From the NCBI GenBank assembly GCA_947085525.1, contig CAMTWU010000001.1, positions 59,719 to 123,718 of the forward strand: 64,000 nucleotides of DNA. The letters run 5' to 3'. The stretch is from JACPYF01 sp947085525. GTDB taxonomy: Bacteria > Patescibacteriota > Saccharimonadia > Saccharimonadales > Saccharimonadaceae. The stretch's first letter is position 1. Every line of letters starts with the position of its first letter. Below, one piece after another: positions 1 to 8,976 of this stretch. A model generated the notes under the pieces. It saw only the letters and a program-made list of their open reading frames with translations. It searched no databases and was not told the DNA's origin. The translations under genes were made by a program, and so were the position numbers.

Positions 1-1213
1 ATACTTCGTCTAGCGCACGATTGAACCTTAATTCCCCTATGTAATCTCGATATTGTTTGATGTCGTGTTCTGGTTTCGGATGGTCACCAATCACACCACT
101 CTGATAGCGGTTGATCATGCTGCCAACACGTTGGATCAAGTTCCCTAACTCATTTGCGAGTTCATTGTTGTAGGCATTTTCAAACACCTCCCAAGTGAAA
201 TCACCATCGTCCAGTGTTGGGATATGTCTAGAAAAGAAATAACGAAACGCATCTAACCCATAGCTATCGATAATTTCATTGGGATCAATCACGTTACCGA
301 CTGTCTTGCTGATTTTTTTGCTATCCACATTTATAAACCCGTGTACTAATAGTTTTTTTGGTAGTGGCAGTTCTAACGCAATTAAAATAGCTGGCCATAT
401 AGCTGCATGAAACCGTAGAATATCCTTACCCAATACCTGCACTTCTGCTGGCCAAAAATCCTTCCAAACTTCTTTGTCAGGATAACCAATCACAGATAGG
501 TAATTCGGCAAGGCGTCTATCCACACATAGATAATTTGGGATGGATCGTCTGGTACGGGAACGCCCCAACTGAGACTTTTCTTTGGCCGCGAGACACTCA
601 CATCTTTTAGACCGCTTTCGATGAGGTTTAGGATTTCTTTTTGTCGAAATTCTGGCTCAATGATCATCTTTTTATTTTCGATAGCTTCTTTGATTTGTGT
701 GCCAAATTGACTGAGTTTGAAATAATAGTTTTCCTCGGATAACTTCTCGTACGGCGTTTGATGATCGGGGCATGTACCGTTTGTCTCGGTGACTTCCTTT
801 TCCGTAAAGAATGCTTCGTGCCCAACACAATACCAACCTTCGTACTTGCCTTTGTAAATATATGGCTGAAGTTTTTTCCATATATATTGTACTGACTGTT
901 CGTGGTGTTCTTCGGTTGTACGAACCGAGTCAGTATATTGCACATCCATTTTCTTAATGAGGTTTATAAACTTTTCATATAACCCATCAGTATATTCTTT
1001 TGGGGTGAGTTCTTGTTCTTTTGCTTTGGCGGCAATCTTGTTACCATGGTCATCCGTACCAATCGAAAATCGTACCAAGCGATTTGGCTGTATTTGTTTT
1101 TGGTAACGTGTCCAAATATCGGCATAGAGGTAATCTAGAGTATTGCCTATATGCAGCTGTGCATTCATATACGGAATGGCGGTCGTGATGTATAAGTTCT
1201 TTCCCATTGTCAT
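1..1213 (-). CDS. metG: Methionyl-tRNA synthetase, C-terminal part cut by window edge
   Basis: Class I aminoacyl-tRNA synthetase that charges tRNA-Met in the cytoplasm. The reading frame opens MTMGKNLYITTAIPYMNAQ and carries the HIGH-type motif as QLHIGN near residue 20. The KMSKS loop appears as KKISKTVGNVID, encoded around 300-320. It is followed by the typical SYGLDAFRYFF and anticodon-binding helices. About 404 codons are visible and the frame runs off the left edge, so the end is missing. Two in-frame ATGs (1213 and 1207) have no clear Shine-Dalgarno; 1213 is given. It is divergent from the prepilin gene. Family assignment is secure; only the start and the missing end are uncertain. Confidence 0.95.
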   Translation of the reverse strand, partial: MTMGKNLYITTAIPYMNAQLHIGNTLDYLYADIWTRYQKQIQPNRLVRFSIGTDDHGNKIAAKAKEQELTPKEYTDGLYEKFINLIKKMDVQYTDSVRTTEEHHEQSVQYIWKKLQPYIYKGKYEGWYCVGHEAFFTEKEVTETNGTCPDHQTPYEKLSEENYYFKLSQFGTQIKEAIENKKMIIEPEFRQKEILNLIESGLKDVSVSRPKKSLSWGVPVPDDPSQIIYVWIDALPNYLSVIGYPDKEVWKDFWPAEVQVLGKDILRFHAAIWPAILIALELPLPKKLLVHGFINVDSKKISKTVGNVIDPNEIIDSYGLDAFRYFFSRHIPTLDDGDFTWEVFENAYNNELANELGNLIQRVGSMINRYQSGVIGDHPKPEHDIKQYRDYIGELRFNRALDEV

Positions 1214-1288
1214 CTATTCTAACATGACAGTAACTGTTAGGCGACTGCGCTATCCTTTGTTGCTTGTGCTTATATGAGCAACTAGGTT

Positions 1289-1821
1289 ATGATTGATACA
1301 GTTATGCGTCAGCGTGGGTTTACAATTGTCGAGCTATTGATTGTGATTGTCATCATTAGCATTTTGGCTGTAATAGTTATAGTCGCTTATAGTGGTATCC
1401 AAGATAGAGCTCGAGCAGCAAAAATACAAACTGATGAAAAAGCGTTAATCAAAGCAATTATATCTGCTCGTAACACAACAGGTAATACACTACTACAGAT
1501 CACTGGAAATATTTGGACGGCAGATGCTTGCTATTCACAACCGAGCGCGGTACAAATCTTGCTACACTACCTACTAGCGGTACTTGCTGGACAACATATG
1601 CCCAAACACTAGACAGTATATCTGTGGCAAGTGGACATGATGTCCGTAATCTCAAAGACCCATGGGGTAGACCGTATTACATTGACGAGAATGAAGGTGA
1701 AGACCCCTTCAGCCCATGCCAAGAAGATATCGTTGCAGCATATTCTTATCCATTCGTTAACTATGGTAGCAACCTGAATGTCGAGTTTGTACCTCTCAGC
1801 CTACCTGCTTCAATCTGCTAG
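1289..1821 (+). pseudogene. Type IV prepilin-like protein, frameshifted
   Basis: The N-terminus reads MRQRGFTIVELLIVIV, a class III (type IV) prepilin signal: a short basic leader, the G|FTIVE cleavage and methylation site, then a hydrophobic helix. The first frame (1289-1612) ends early. The continuation lies one base back in a second frame (to 1821) with ATLPTSGTCWTTYAQTLD and DPWGRPYYIDENEG, a normal globular pilin tail with paired cysteines. The switch must fall about 1545-1560. The shift equals loss of one base, so this is either a real inactivated gene or a sequencing error. Type IV pili of Saccharibacteria are linked to twitching and host contact (family knowledge). The likely initiator is ATG 1289 with AGG just upstream, or ATG 1304. 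Confidence 0.8.
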
Positions 1822-2528
1822 CGCATCATAGCGACAATTGCGTAGCGACCATTTGGTTCATTGTTGTCTTTTAGGTATTGGCTGTGTGAAAAATAGTTGT
1901 TGTTTGTTGTTGTGTCGATATTTGATACATCAATATTCTGGCTGGAAACACCGGCTTTCTTTAGTTGCTCTAACGCAACTTGTTGCTGAGACGTGTTATC
2001 CATGGCGTGTAATGGATAATTTTCCTTGCCCGCTGAAGGGCTGAGCCAAACTTTGATATTTGCAGGCTCTATACCCGACTCTTCTGACATATACTTCACT
2101 GATTTGTATGCGCCGTCTTGTTCTAGATTATGGCGACCGAGATGTGATACCATCAAGACTTTTTTGTTAGGTTCGTACAGCACGGCACCGACACAATCAG
2201 CCAGTGGTAGAAATAGTGCTACGTTTGGCTCAGTCGTCATCAATGCATCGTTGATTTCTATTGGTTGATCGGGCAAGATACCGCTGCCTTTGTCGGTTGA
2301 TGATACTACTGTGTAACGATTGTAGTCGTCACGATCATAGTTGATACGCACTAGTACTGTCTGGTCTGGGCTGATACCTAGCCGAGACAGAAACTTTTGC
2401 CTATTTGAATCAACCTCTTTTGCAATTTCAACTGGCATATTTTCTTTTTTCATATTACCGTCATCGATTGACGATAGTCCGACAAAAACATCGGTGCCTA
2501 GTGAATTTGGTTGATCATTTTGTATCAT
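1818..2528 (-). CDS. pgeF: PgeF/YfiH (LACC1) family multicopper-oxidase-like protein
   Basis: A 236-residue member of the YfiH/LACC1 family (Pfam Cu-oxidase_4), proposed to act in purine nucleoside chemistry or peptidoglycan editing. LPLADCVGAVLYEP matches the family TADC(L)PV block and its metal-ligand Cys. VSHLGRHNLEQDG replaces the usual HAGWRG, keeping the first His and the G-R. The C-terminus YFSHSQYLKDNNEPNGRYA matches the family YFSyRR...GRMA ending. The usual GPCIGPCCYEV block is replaced by a divergent LSPSAGKENYPL, so metal coordination may differ. The start overlaps the end of rsmA by 14 bases, which implies translational coupling. The exact substrate cannot be read from the sequence. 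Confidence 0.8.
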   Translation of the reverse strand: MIQNDQPNSLGTDVFVGLSSIDDGNMKKENMPVEIAKEVDSNRQKFLSRLGISPDQTVLVRINYDRDDYNRYTVVSSTDKGSGILPDQPIEINDALMTTEPNVALFLPLADCVGAVLYEPNKKVLMVSHLGRHNLEQDGAYKSVKYMSEESGIEPANIKVWLSPSAGKENYPLHAMDNTSQQQVALEQLKKAGVSSQNIDVSNIDTTTNNNYFSHSQYLKDNNEPNGRYAIVAMMR

Positions 2529-3294
2529 ACGAAAGTTCCTGTGTTAATTTCCACCACTGTTGTAGGCTCAGGTTTTCGGCGCGTTGGTTTTGGTCGATGT
2601 TGACCTTTTTTAATATGGCGCTCATTAGATCCTTGTCCATAGCTAGTCCAGCGCTCAGGCTAGATATCAGTTTCTTTCGCTTTGCCGAAAATCCGGCTTT
2701 GACGATGCGAAAGAATTCCTTTTGATCAAAATTCTCAAATAGATCTTGTTTGTGTGGTTCTAAAATAACTACTTGCGAATCAACTTTTGGTGCAGGTTCA
2801 AAAAAGTGTGCTGGCACTTTGTCGCCCAGACGTACGTCAGCAAATAGCTGTGCGCTAACGCTCAAAATACTGTGCTTGCCACCAACAGCGGCCAGGCGCT
2901 CGGCGACTTCCTTTTGCACCAACAATACGACCACCGCAGGTTTGTTATCTGCAGTCATCAACAGTTGAACTATTTTGCTGGTTATATAATACGGAACGTT
3001 TGCGACAACTTTGTAGTTTGCGGGTAGTTGGCTCAAATCAAATGACAAAATATCACTATGAATAACCTGTAGGTCTTTACCCGGAAACTGACCTGGCAGT
3101 TTATTTGCCAAAGCCTCGTCGAACTCGACAGCAATCACTGTCTTTGCCTGGGACAATAAAATACTGGTTAATGTGCCCGGACCTGGACCGATCTCTAGCA
3201 CTGTATCGCTATCTGTTAGCTCGGCGTGCTGGGCAATATGTAGTAATATGTCGCGATTTTTGAGCCAATGTTGACCGAGAGATTTGTCAGGCAT
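2515..3294 (-). CDS. rsmA: 16S rRNA (adenine1518/1519-N6) dimethyltransferase
   Basis: KsgA/RsmA, which uses S-adenosylmethionine to dimethylate two adenines near the 3' end of 16S rRNA during small-subunit maturation. The protein starts MPDKSLGQHWL (family KxLGQxFL). Motif I is VLEIGPGPGTLT near residue 35. The catalytic motif IV is NVPYY (usually NLPYY) near residue 99. At 259 residues it has normal length. Its ATG overlaps the stop of the upstream rpf gene as TAATG, and its tail overlaps pgeF, so rpf-rsmA-pgeF look like one transcript. Confidence 0.95.
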   Translation of the reverse strand: MPDKSLGQHWLKNRDILLHIAQHAELTDSDTVLEIGPGPGTLTSILLSQAKTVIAVEFDEALANKLPGQFPGKDLQVIHSDILSFDLSQLPANYKVVANVPYYITSKIVQLLMTADNKPAVVVLLVQKEVAERLAAVGGKHSILSVSAQLFADVRLGDKVPAHFFEPAPKVDSQVVILEPHKQDLFENFDQKEFFRIVKAGFSAKRKKLISSLSAGLAMDKDLMSAILKKVNIDQNQRAENLSLQQWWKLTQELSYDTK

Positions 3295-4472
3295 TAGCGG
3301 TAGATATCGGGCAAGTTTTTACCACAACTTGGCCACGGCTGCCAGCCTCTTTTTTGATACAACTTATATGCCGCAGCATCTTGCTCGGCTGGTGATGCAT
3401 TACCATATTTTGCAGGATCAGCGACACTCGCCCACGTTCCTTGACCAAATTGATATGCACCGTAATATGGACCAGCTGGGTTCCAACTACTGTAGCCGCC
3501 TTCACAGCTGCGTAGTTTTGCTAGTGCTGCTCCGAAGTCACCACTAAAGCTTGGTTTTGATCCGACAACTTCTACTTGTTGTTGAGGTGCTGCTGTTTGG
3601 ACACTTTGGATTTCACGTCGCGCTACTTCTTGTCCGTTTCGCATTTCAATCTCGTACGTCACGACTTTTTTACCTAGCACACCAGCAGTTTTGATTTGTT
3701 TGTACCCTACTGGCTGATTTGGATCTTGGATTTGTTGTACTGGAAACGCAATTGGCTCTTCGACGGTAACTGTTTGTTTACCATTTCTCCAAATTTCAAG
3801 TCTGATACCTGGATTAACTTTGGTTTCACTTGATAGCGATACAGTGTCGTCTTTACCAAGTTTGATGCCTTTTTCTTTGATAATACCGCCAACACTAGTT
3901 GCTTGTGTTCCTGTCTCAACAACTTTTCCGTAGAGTACTAATGTGAACCTGGTTGCACGATCTATCGTTAGTATTAGGCCAGCACCATCAGAACTTAAAA
4001 TGTCGTTACTACGTGTCAGAGTGGTTTTATCTTCATCAAATAATGGAAGTCCAGCGTCTTTTGCAATCTGAGTTGGTGTTTCATAGGCAGTCATGACTGA
4101 TTTTTTAGTAGTGCCATCGATCACCATAACTGGTTGAGCGCGGTACACGTTTATCTGATATGACCCGCTACTTAACTTTGTGTCTATACTAGGATCAACG
4201 TTATCATACGGACCAGGTTCTATTTTGGCCTGTTTTAGAGCATCTGCGACTGTAGTCTTGTGAGTAATGATATTTGTCTCAATATTATTATCATGGATTG
4301 TGACAACCTTTTCAGTTGGATCTGCAGCTTGCGCAGTTTTGAAGGAAAACAATAACACAATACTAAGCAAAGCTATTGCGAACACTGCCGCAAAACTCCA
4401 TACTCGCTTTTTTTGTTTAACTAGTGTTAAGCTCATAAATTTATTGTACGAATCCTCCAAAAGATTCAACAC
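3294..4472 (-). CDS. RpfB-like resuscitation-promoting factor (DUF348-G5-transglycosylase)
   Basis: A secreted wall-active protein. An N-terminal signal anchor (WSFAAVFAIALLSIVLLFSF, then AQAADP) is followed by DUF348 ubiquitin-like repeats (about residues 55-210, e.g. KVVTIHDNNIETNIITHKTT). A G5 domain follows (about 215-290) and then a C-terminal lysozyme-like Rpf/transglycosylase domain, with the catalytic Glu expected in LRSCEGGYSSWNP and GAYQFGQGTW after it. The same order is found in actinobacterial RpfB. It probably cleaves glycan strands during growth or on host contact. The first possible start is GTG 4472; ATG 4436 (MSLTLVKQKKRVW) gives a more conventional signal peptide. Neither has a well-spaced ribosome site; TATGAT just upstream could be a -10. 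Confidence 0.9.
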   Translation of the reverse strand: MLNLLEDSYNKFMSLTLVKQKKRVWSFAAVFAIALLSIVLLFSFKTAQAADPTEKVVTIHDNNIETNIITHKTTVADALKQAKIEPGPYDNVDPSIDTKLSSGSYQINVYRAQPVMVIDGTTKKSVMTAYETPTQIAKDAGLPLFDEDKTTLTRSNDILSSDGAGLILTIDRATRFTLVLYGKVVETGTQATSVGGIIKEKGIKLGKDDTVSLSSETKVNPGIRLEIWRNGKQTVTVEEPIAFPVQQIQDPNQPVGYKQIKTAGVLGKKVVTYEIEMRNGQEVARREIQSVQTAAPQQQVEVVGSKPSFSGDFGAALAKLRSCEGGYSSWNPAGPYYGAYQFGQGTWASVADPAKYGNASPAEQDAAAYKLYQKRGWQPWPSCGKNLPDIYR

Positions 4473-4510
4473 TCATTTTATCATAACTAATCTACGACAA
4501 TCAATCTAGA

Positions 4511-6628
4511 CTAAAGTTTTTGCAATCGGGCAAATGCAGCATTTAATTTCTTAGTGCTGCTGCCAAACATAATTGTAATAGTTTGACCATCTACATTGGT
4601 GACTTTGCCCTGGCCAAACACGTCATGTTTCACCTTGTCACCGATATCAAGTTCAATCGTTTCCTCGTCCAAAACAACTCTGGGTTCGTTGAAATTCGTA
4701 AATGGTACAGAGGAAGGTGCAGTTGCACTATCGATATCACTGATAAATCGTGATGGTGAGTTATATAGCCTAGTGCCATATAGTAATCGTGAGCCTGCAG
4801 CAATCAAAAATAGTTCTTCACGAGCTCTCGTCATACCTACATAACAAAGTCGTCGCTCTTCTTCCATTTCAGTTGCATCATACAACGCCCGAGAATGTGG
4901 GAATATGGACTCTTCCATGCCTGTCATAAAGACAACTGGGAACTCTAAACCTTTTGCAGCATGCAGTGTCATCAGCGTTACTTTGGCACCTTGTGCGTTG
5001 GTATCTGCGCTAGAAACTAGGGCGACTTCCTCTAGAAATCCACTCAGTCCTAATGATTCATATTCACGTGCTACCGATATAAGTTCACGAACGTTTTCAG
5101 TTTTCTCTTCACCTTTTATAGGCTCTGTTGTTTTCAGATATTCAAAATAGTTCAATCTATTTATTACTAGTTCCATCAAATCTGGCAAGGTAAGTTTTTC
5201 TACTTGCTCGCTCAAGCTTTTTAGCAATCTGCCAAAGCTGGCCAACGATTCCCTAGCCTTTGGTGTCAGGGTAGTACACATATGAATTGACTGTAGGCTG
5301 TCGACAAGACTGCCGTTCATAGTTGCGTGCCAAGCAAAGAAATTCTCTAGTGATTTTGCACCAATACCGCGTGAGGGCAAATTAACGACACGGTTAAAGC
5401 TAGCGAGATCTGCTGGTTGATAAATCAATCGCAAATAGGCGATGATATCCTTTATCTCGGCACGATCATAGAAACGGACACCACCAATAATCTGATATGG
5501 GATATTGTAGCGAACGAATGCTTCTTCTAAACTACGACTCTGGGCATTAGTGCGGTACAGTACTGCAAAATCATCATAGTCTCGAGCTTTTATACCAACA
5601 CTGCTGGCAATATGGCTGATGACAGACTCTGCCTCATGCATTTCGCTTTGCGCATGAATAACCTGCACTGGTTCACCACCAGATTTTTCAGTCCATAATT
5701 TTTTGTCACTACGCGAAGTATTTTTTGTTATCACCGCGTGCGCTGCATCCAGAATTGCCTTTGTTGAACGGTAATTTTGCTCGAGCTTGATAACTGTCGT
5801 ACCAGGATAGTCGCGCTCAAAATTCAAAATGTTGGTGTAGTCAGCACCACGCCAGCTATAGATACTTTGCCAGTCATCACCCACTACGCAGATGTTCTGA
5901 TTTTTACCTAGTAGCAGTTTGATTAATTTGTACTGCGATCCGTTGGTGTCCTGATATTCATCAATCAAAATATATTGAAATGCTCTCTGCCATTTGTCCC
6001 GAATTTCAGAAACTTCACTGAGCAACCTGACTGTCTCGCCTATTAAATCGTCAAAATCCAGTGCTGCAGCTTGGCGTCGAATTGATTCGTATTTTGGATA
6101 TACTAGCGCAGCTGTTTTTTGCATAGGTAGGCGTGCGACCGACGCAAATTCTTCTGGGGAAACCAGGTCGTTTTTTGCACTGCTGATTAAGCTCGCGATT
6201 GCTCGAGGTGCAAACTCTTTTTCACTCAGATGCAGTTCTTTCATAGCAATCTTGACTGCACCTAGGCGGTCGGACTCATCAAAAATCACAAAATTTTTGG
6301 GTATCTTTATCTGCTCGCCATCAATACGCAACAATCGCACGCAAATACTATGGAATGTTCCCATCCACGGGAAGAACGTCCTATCAGGTTCATCAACACC
6401 TAGTAAACTTGCCACACGTTCACGCATCTCTTTGGCGGCCTTATTAGTAAAGGTAACTGCCAAAATTTGGTTTGGTTGGATATTTTTTTCACGCACCAAA
6501 TACGCCACACGGTGTGTCAGCGTCTTTGTTTTGCCAGAACCCGCACCTGCCAAAATTAACAGTGGTGAATTCTCATGCAATACGGCCTCTTTTTGGGCCG
6601 CATTCAAACCATTTACAATATCAGTCAT
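4511..6628 (-). CDS. pcrA: UvrD/PcrA-type superfamily 1 DNA helicase
   Basis: A 705-residue 3'-5' ATP-dependent helicase for nucleotide excision repair and clearing of replication conflicts. The motifs appear in order: Q motif LNAAQKEAV, Walker A AGAGSGKT (about residue 30), motif II DEYQDT, motif III GDDWQSIYSWRGAD, motif IV EQNYRST, motif V LMTLHAAKGLEFP and motif VI CYVGMTRARE. The C-terminus (GDKVKHDVFGQGKVTNVDG) is the Tudor-like domain by which PcrA binds RNA polymerase, which favours PcrA over Rep. Length is normal. It is separated from the rpf gene by 38 bases and is probably its own unit or the first gene of the rpf-rsmA-pgeF run. Confidence 0.95.
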   Translation of the reverse strand: MTDIVNGLNAAQKEAVLHENSPLLILAGAGSGKTKTLTHRVAYLVREKNIQPNQILAVTFTNKAAKEMRERVASLLGVDEPDRTFFPWMGTFHSICVRLLRIDGEQIKIPKNFVIFDESDRLGAVKIAMKELHLSEKEFAPRAIASLISSAKNDLVSPEEFASVARLPMQKTAALVYPKYESIRRQAAALDFDDLIGETVRLLSEVSEIRDKWQRAFQYILIDEYQDTNGSQYKLIKLLLGKNQNICVVGDDWQSIYSWRGADYTNILNFERDYPGTTVIKLEQNYRSTKAILDAAHAVITKNTSRSDKKLWTEKSGGEPVQVIHAQSEMHEAESVISHIASSVGIKARDYDDFAVLYRTNAQSRSLEEAFVRYNIPYQIIGGVRFYDRAEIKDIIAYLRLIYQPADLASFNRVVNLPSRGIGAKSLENFFAWHATMNGSLVDSLQSIHMCTTLTPKARESLASFGRLLKSLSEQVEKLTLPDLMELVINRLNYFEYLKTTEPIKGEEKTENVRELISVAREYESLGLSGFLEEVALVSSADTNAQGAKVTLMTLHAAKGLEFPVVFMTGMEESIFPHSRALYDATEMEEERRLCYVGMTRAREELFLIAAGSRLLYGTRLYNSPSRFISDIDSATAPSSVPFTNFNEPRVVLDEETIELDIGDKVKHDVFGQGKVTNVDGQTITIMFGSSTKKLNAAFARLQKL

Positions 6629-6649
6629 TACTACTCATTATAGCAAAGA

Positions 6650-7822
6650 CTATGATTGGCTGACGAAGACAAATATGGCTGCGCCCAGGCTACCGCCAAG
6701 TAGTAGCAATCCTAGTGCAATAAAAATCCACTGGAATACTTTTGCTGCTGTAGATTTTGGTTTCTTTGGCGCAGAGACTGGAATAGCTTTTAGATGTTCC
6801 GAGTCAAACAACGGGTGATCAGTATGCAGTTCATGGCTGCGATTTTCGCGCTTGTACTGGTCAGGGATCGAGCCACTACTCGCAGTTGCCAAGAGTTGTG
6901 AAACTGCTTGTTTCGTATCTTTTGCTGGCTTCTCGTCCTTTTTGCTTTCTTTGGTGTCTTCTTTTTCTGATGATTCTGCTTTCTTGTCATCCTCGTCTGT
7001 CTCGGGTATTACACTATCTGCTTCAGGTACTTTTGTTACCTCTGGAGCTTCGCCTGCTTCTATAGCAACGAGATTTTTGTCGAGCTCAGGAGGTAGTTCT
7101 ATAGGAGTGGCAGGGGCTTCGACTGTCTGCTCTTCACCGTCTTTACTTTCTTCGTCTTTCTTTGGAGGATCGACTGGTGATTCACTACTAAAGCCGCCTA
7201 GTGGTCGCTTTTCAACCTTTGCGTCATCGATGAATGGTGATGGCTTACTGTCATCTTTTTCATGTTCATCTCGCTTGTTGTCGGTTTCTTCGAACTTCCT
7301 TTCAGGTTCATCATGTTTATCAGGCTTGTTGTCACTTTCTTTAGATGACTCCTCAGACTTATCATCTGTTTCTTTTTGCTTGCTTTCAAAATGGTCTATA
7401 GGGTCAGGCATATTGGTATCTGGAGATGTGGTATTGTCATGTTCTTCGTCATCATCAGAGCCACCCTCTTTAGACTCCGACCAATCGTTTTTAGCCGTTT
7501 CTTCGATGGCAGCTGCGTCTGACTTTGGTTCAGCTTTTATGTTTTTGCTGATTGGAGCAATTGTCGTTTTTGTCGAGGTTATCAGCGATGGGCTGTTGTC
7601 TTTTGTCATGTCAGATGAATCGTGCTTCATATCCATGAACCGACCTGCACGTCGGGATGGCAGATTAGGACTAGTTGGCGTTGCTTCAGGCTTCGACACT
7701 GACCCTACAGACTTCGGCGCTTCATTTGATTCAGATGTTTGTTCTTTTTTCTCATCTTTAGGAGACCCACCAACGAGTGAGTTCACGGCTTTATCCAATT
7801 CTTCAAAATCGATATCACTCAT
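6650..7822 (-). CDS. Acidic disordered protein with C-terminal membrane anchor
   Basis: Not recognised. Of 390 residues, about 350 are low-complexity Glu, Asp, Lys, Ser and Pro (runs such as EESSKESDNKPDKHDEPE), which predicts a long disordered cytoplasmic arm. The last 30 residues (AAKVFQWIFIALGLLLLGGSLG) form one transmembrane helix with only a few residues beyond it: a tail-anchored layout. A short folded start (SDIDFEELDKAVNSL) precedes the disordered part. It overlaps the 3' end of tpiA by four bases (ATGA), so it is coupled to a glycolytic gene. A scaffold or tether role is possible, but nothing in the sequence proves it. Confidence 0.7.
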   Translation of the reverse strand: MSDIDFEELDKAVNSLVGGSPKDEKKEQTSESNEAPKSVGSVSKPEATPTSPNLPSRRAGRFMDMKHDSSDMTKDNSPSLITSTKTTIAPISKNIKAEPKSDAAAIEETAKNDWSESKEGGSDDDEEHDNTTSPDTNMPDPIDHFESKQKETDDKSEESSKESDNKPDKHDEPERKFEETDNKRDEHEKDDSKPSPFIDDAKVEKRPLGGFSSESPVDPPKKDEESKDGEEQTVEAPATPIELPPELDKNLVAIEAGEAPEVTKVPEADSVIPETDEDDKKAESSEKEDTKESKKDEKPAKDTKQAVSQLLATASSGSIPDQYKRENRSHELHTDHPLFDSEHLKAIPVSAPKKPKSTAAKVFQWIFIALGLLLLGGSLGAAIFVFVSQS

Positions 7823-8592
7823 GATTTTTTACCTTTCAACTGATGAGCCTTGTCTATAATTGATGAAAATTGTTCGACGTTCAAACTGGCGCCACCGACG
7901 AGAAATCCATTGATACCTTTTAGTGCCAAATAATCACTAGCATTGTCACTATTAACACTACCACCATATAGCACTTTCATGCTAGAGGCTACTTTGTGGC
8001 CATATAAAGATTCTACCTGATGTCGAATAGTTTTCTCGACTGTTTCGACGTCACCAGGCAACGCATTTTTGCCTGTACCAATAGCCCAGACTGGCTCATA
8101 AGCAATCACGACCTTGTCTATTTCATCGCTAGCGACATTGGCTAGTCCACTACTGACTTGGTCGTGCAGTACATGTTTGGTCTCATCATTAGCTCGCTCA
8201 TCTGCAGTTTCACCTACACACAAAATTGGCGTCAAACCATTACGTAGCACCGATTGTACTTTGGATCGTATATCTTTGTTGGTTTCACCGAAAATATGGC
8301 GTCGTTCACTGTGTCCGACTATGACGTAGTCGACGAGACCGCGCAGTTGAGTCGCCGAGACTTCGCCCGTGAATGCACCATCATCACGCCAGTAACAATT
8401 TTGGGCTGCTAGACTAAAGTGATGTCTCTTGACCTGCAAGCTCAGGGTTTGCAAGGCAATAAATGACGGAGCGAGTACGACTTTGACGTCGTTGTGATGC
8501 TCGATTTTGTTACTGAGTTCGTGCACATACAAGCTAGCCTGATGTACGTTCAGGTTCATCTTCCAATTGCCGACAATCAAGCAACTACTCAA
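7819..8592 (-). CDS. tpiA: Triosephosphate isomerase
   Basis: Interconverts dihydroxyacetone phosphate and glyceraldehyde 3-phosphate. The 257-residue TIM barrel has the substrate Lys in GNWKMN, the electrophilic His in VGHSERR, the catalytic Glu in AYEPVWAIGTG and the phosphate-binding GGSVN and GFLVGGAS loops. The start is TTG at 8592 (MSSCLIVGNWKMN). It is supported by a strong Shine-Dalgarno, GGAGG seven bases upstream, and by family alignment; no ATG fits. The gene is followed with a 4-base overlap by the tail-anchored protein. A 380-base gap with a long palindrome separates it from pgk. Confidence 0.96.
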   Translation of the reverse strand: MSSCLIVGNWKMNLNVHQASLYVHELSNKIEHHNDVKVVLAPSFIALQTLSLQVKRHHFSLAAQNCYWRDDGAFTGEVSATQLRGLVDYVIVGHSERRHIFGETNKDIRSKVQSVLRNGLTPILCVGETADERANDETKHVLHDQVSSGLANVASDEIDKVVIAYEPVWAIGTGKNALPGDVETVEKTIRHQVESLYGHKVASSMKVLYGGSVNSDNASDYLALKGINGFLVGGASLNVEQFSSIIDKAHQLKGKKS

Positions 8593-8812
8593 GACATAAC
8601 CTCCGACCGACTAGCTAATTTCGCACACAATCTAGCTATTTTTTGCTTCGCAAAGTAATGACAATTACTCTTTGTCACAAAAAAGTAGCTATCTTGCATA
8701 CGAAATATAGCTCTCGGTTGCATAGGAATGTCTTGAGTAGTTGCTAATGTGTTGCTCATCTGATAACAGGATGCCCGTCTGCTTATGTTTACTTTATATA
8801 CAGTGTACTATA

Positions 8813-8976
8813 CATAACCACCACAAAACAAATACTTACCTCTGTCTTTTTCTATTCGGTCAAAATCGCATATTTCTCGTTCGGTATATCCAATAATATA
8901 CCTCAGTCAAAGATATGCAATTTTGTCTCAAATATAATAAAAACAGCGATTAACCATTTGTTTTGTGGTGGTTATG
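8813..8976. repeat. 164-bp imperfect palindrome overlapping the pgk stop codon
   Basis: Outer arms at 8813-8833 and 8956-8976 are a perfect 21-bp inverted repeat (CATAACCACCACAAAACAAA plus T, and its complement). Inside, CAAAATCGCATATTTC pairs imperfectly with GATATGCAATTTTG, and CTGTCTTTTTCTATT with AATAAAAACAG. The centre is a 7-bp hairpin, GGTATAT/ATATACC (8883-8902). The whole element therefore folds end to end. The right arm includes the TAA stop of pgk (8972-8974). No ORF lies inside. The rest of the tpiA-pgk gap (8593-8812) shows only the tpiA ribosome site and AT-rich sequence. It may be a transcription or RNA-stability element, or a MITE-like insertion. Confidence 0.75.
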
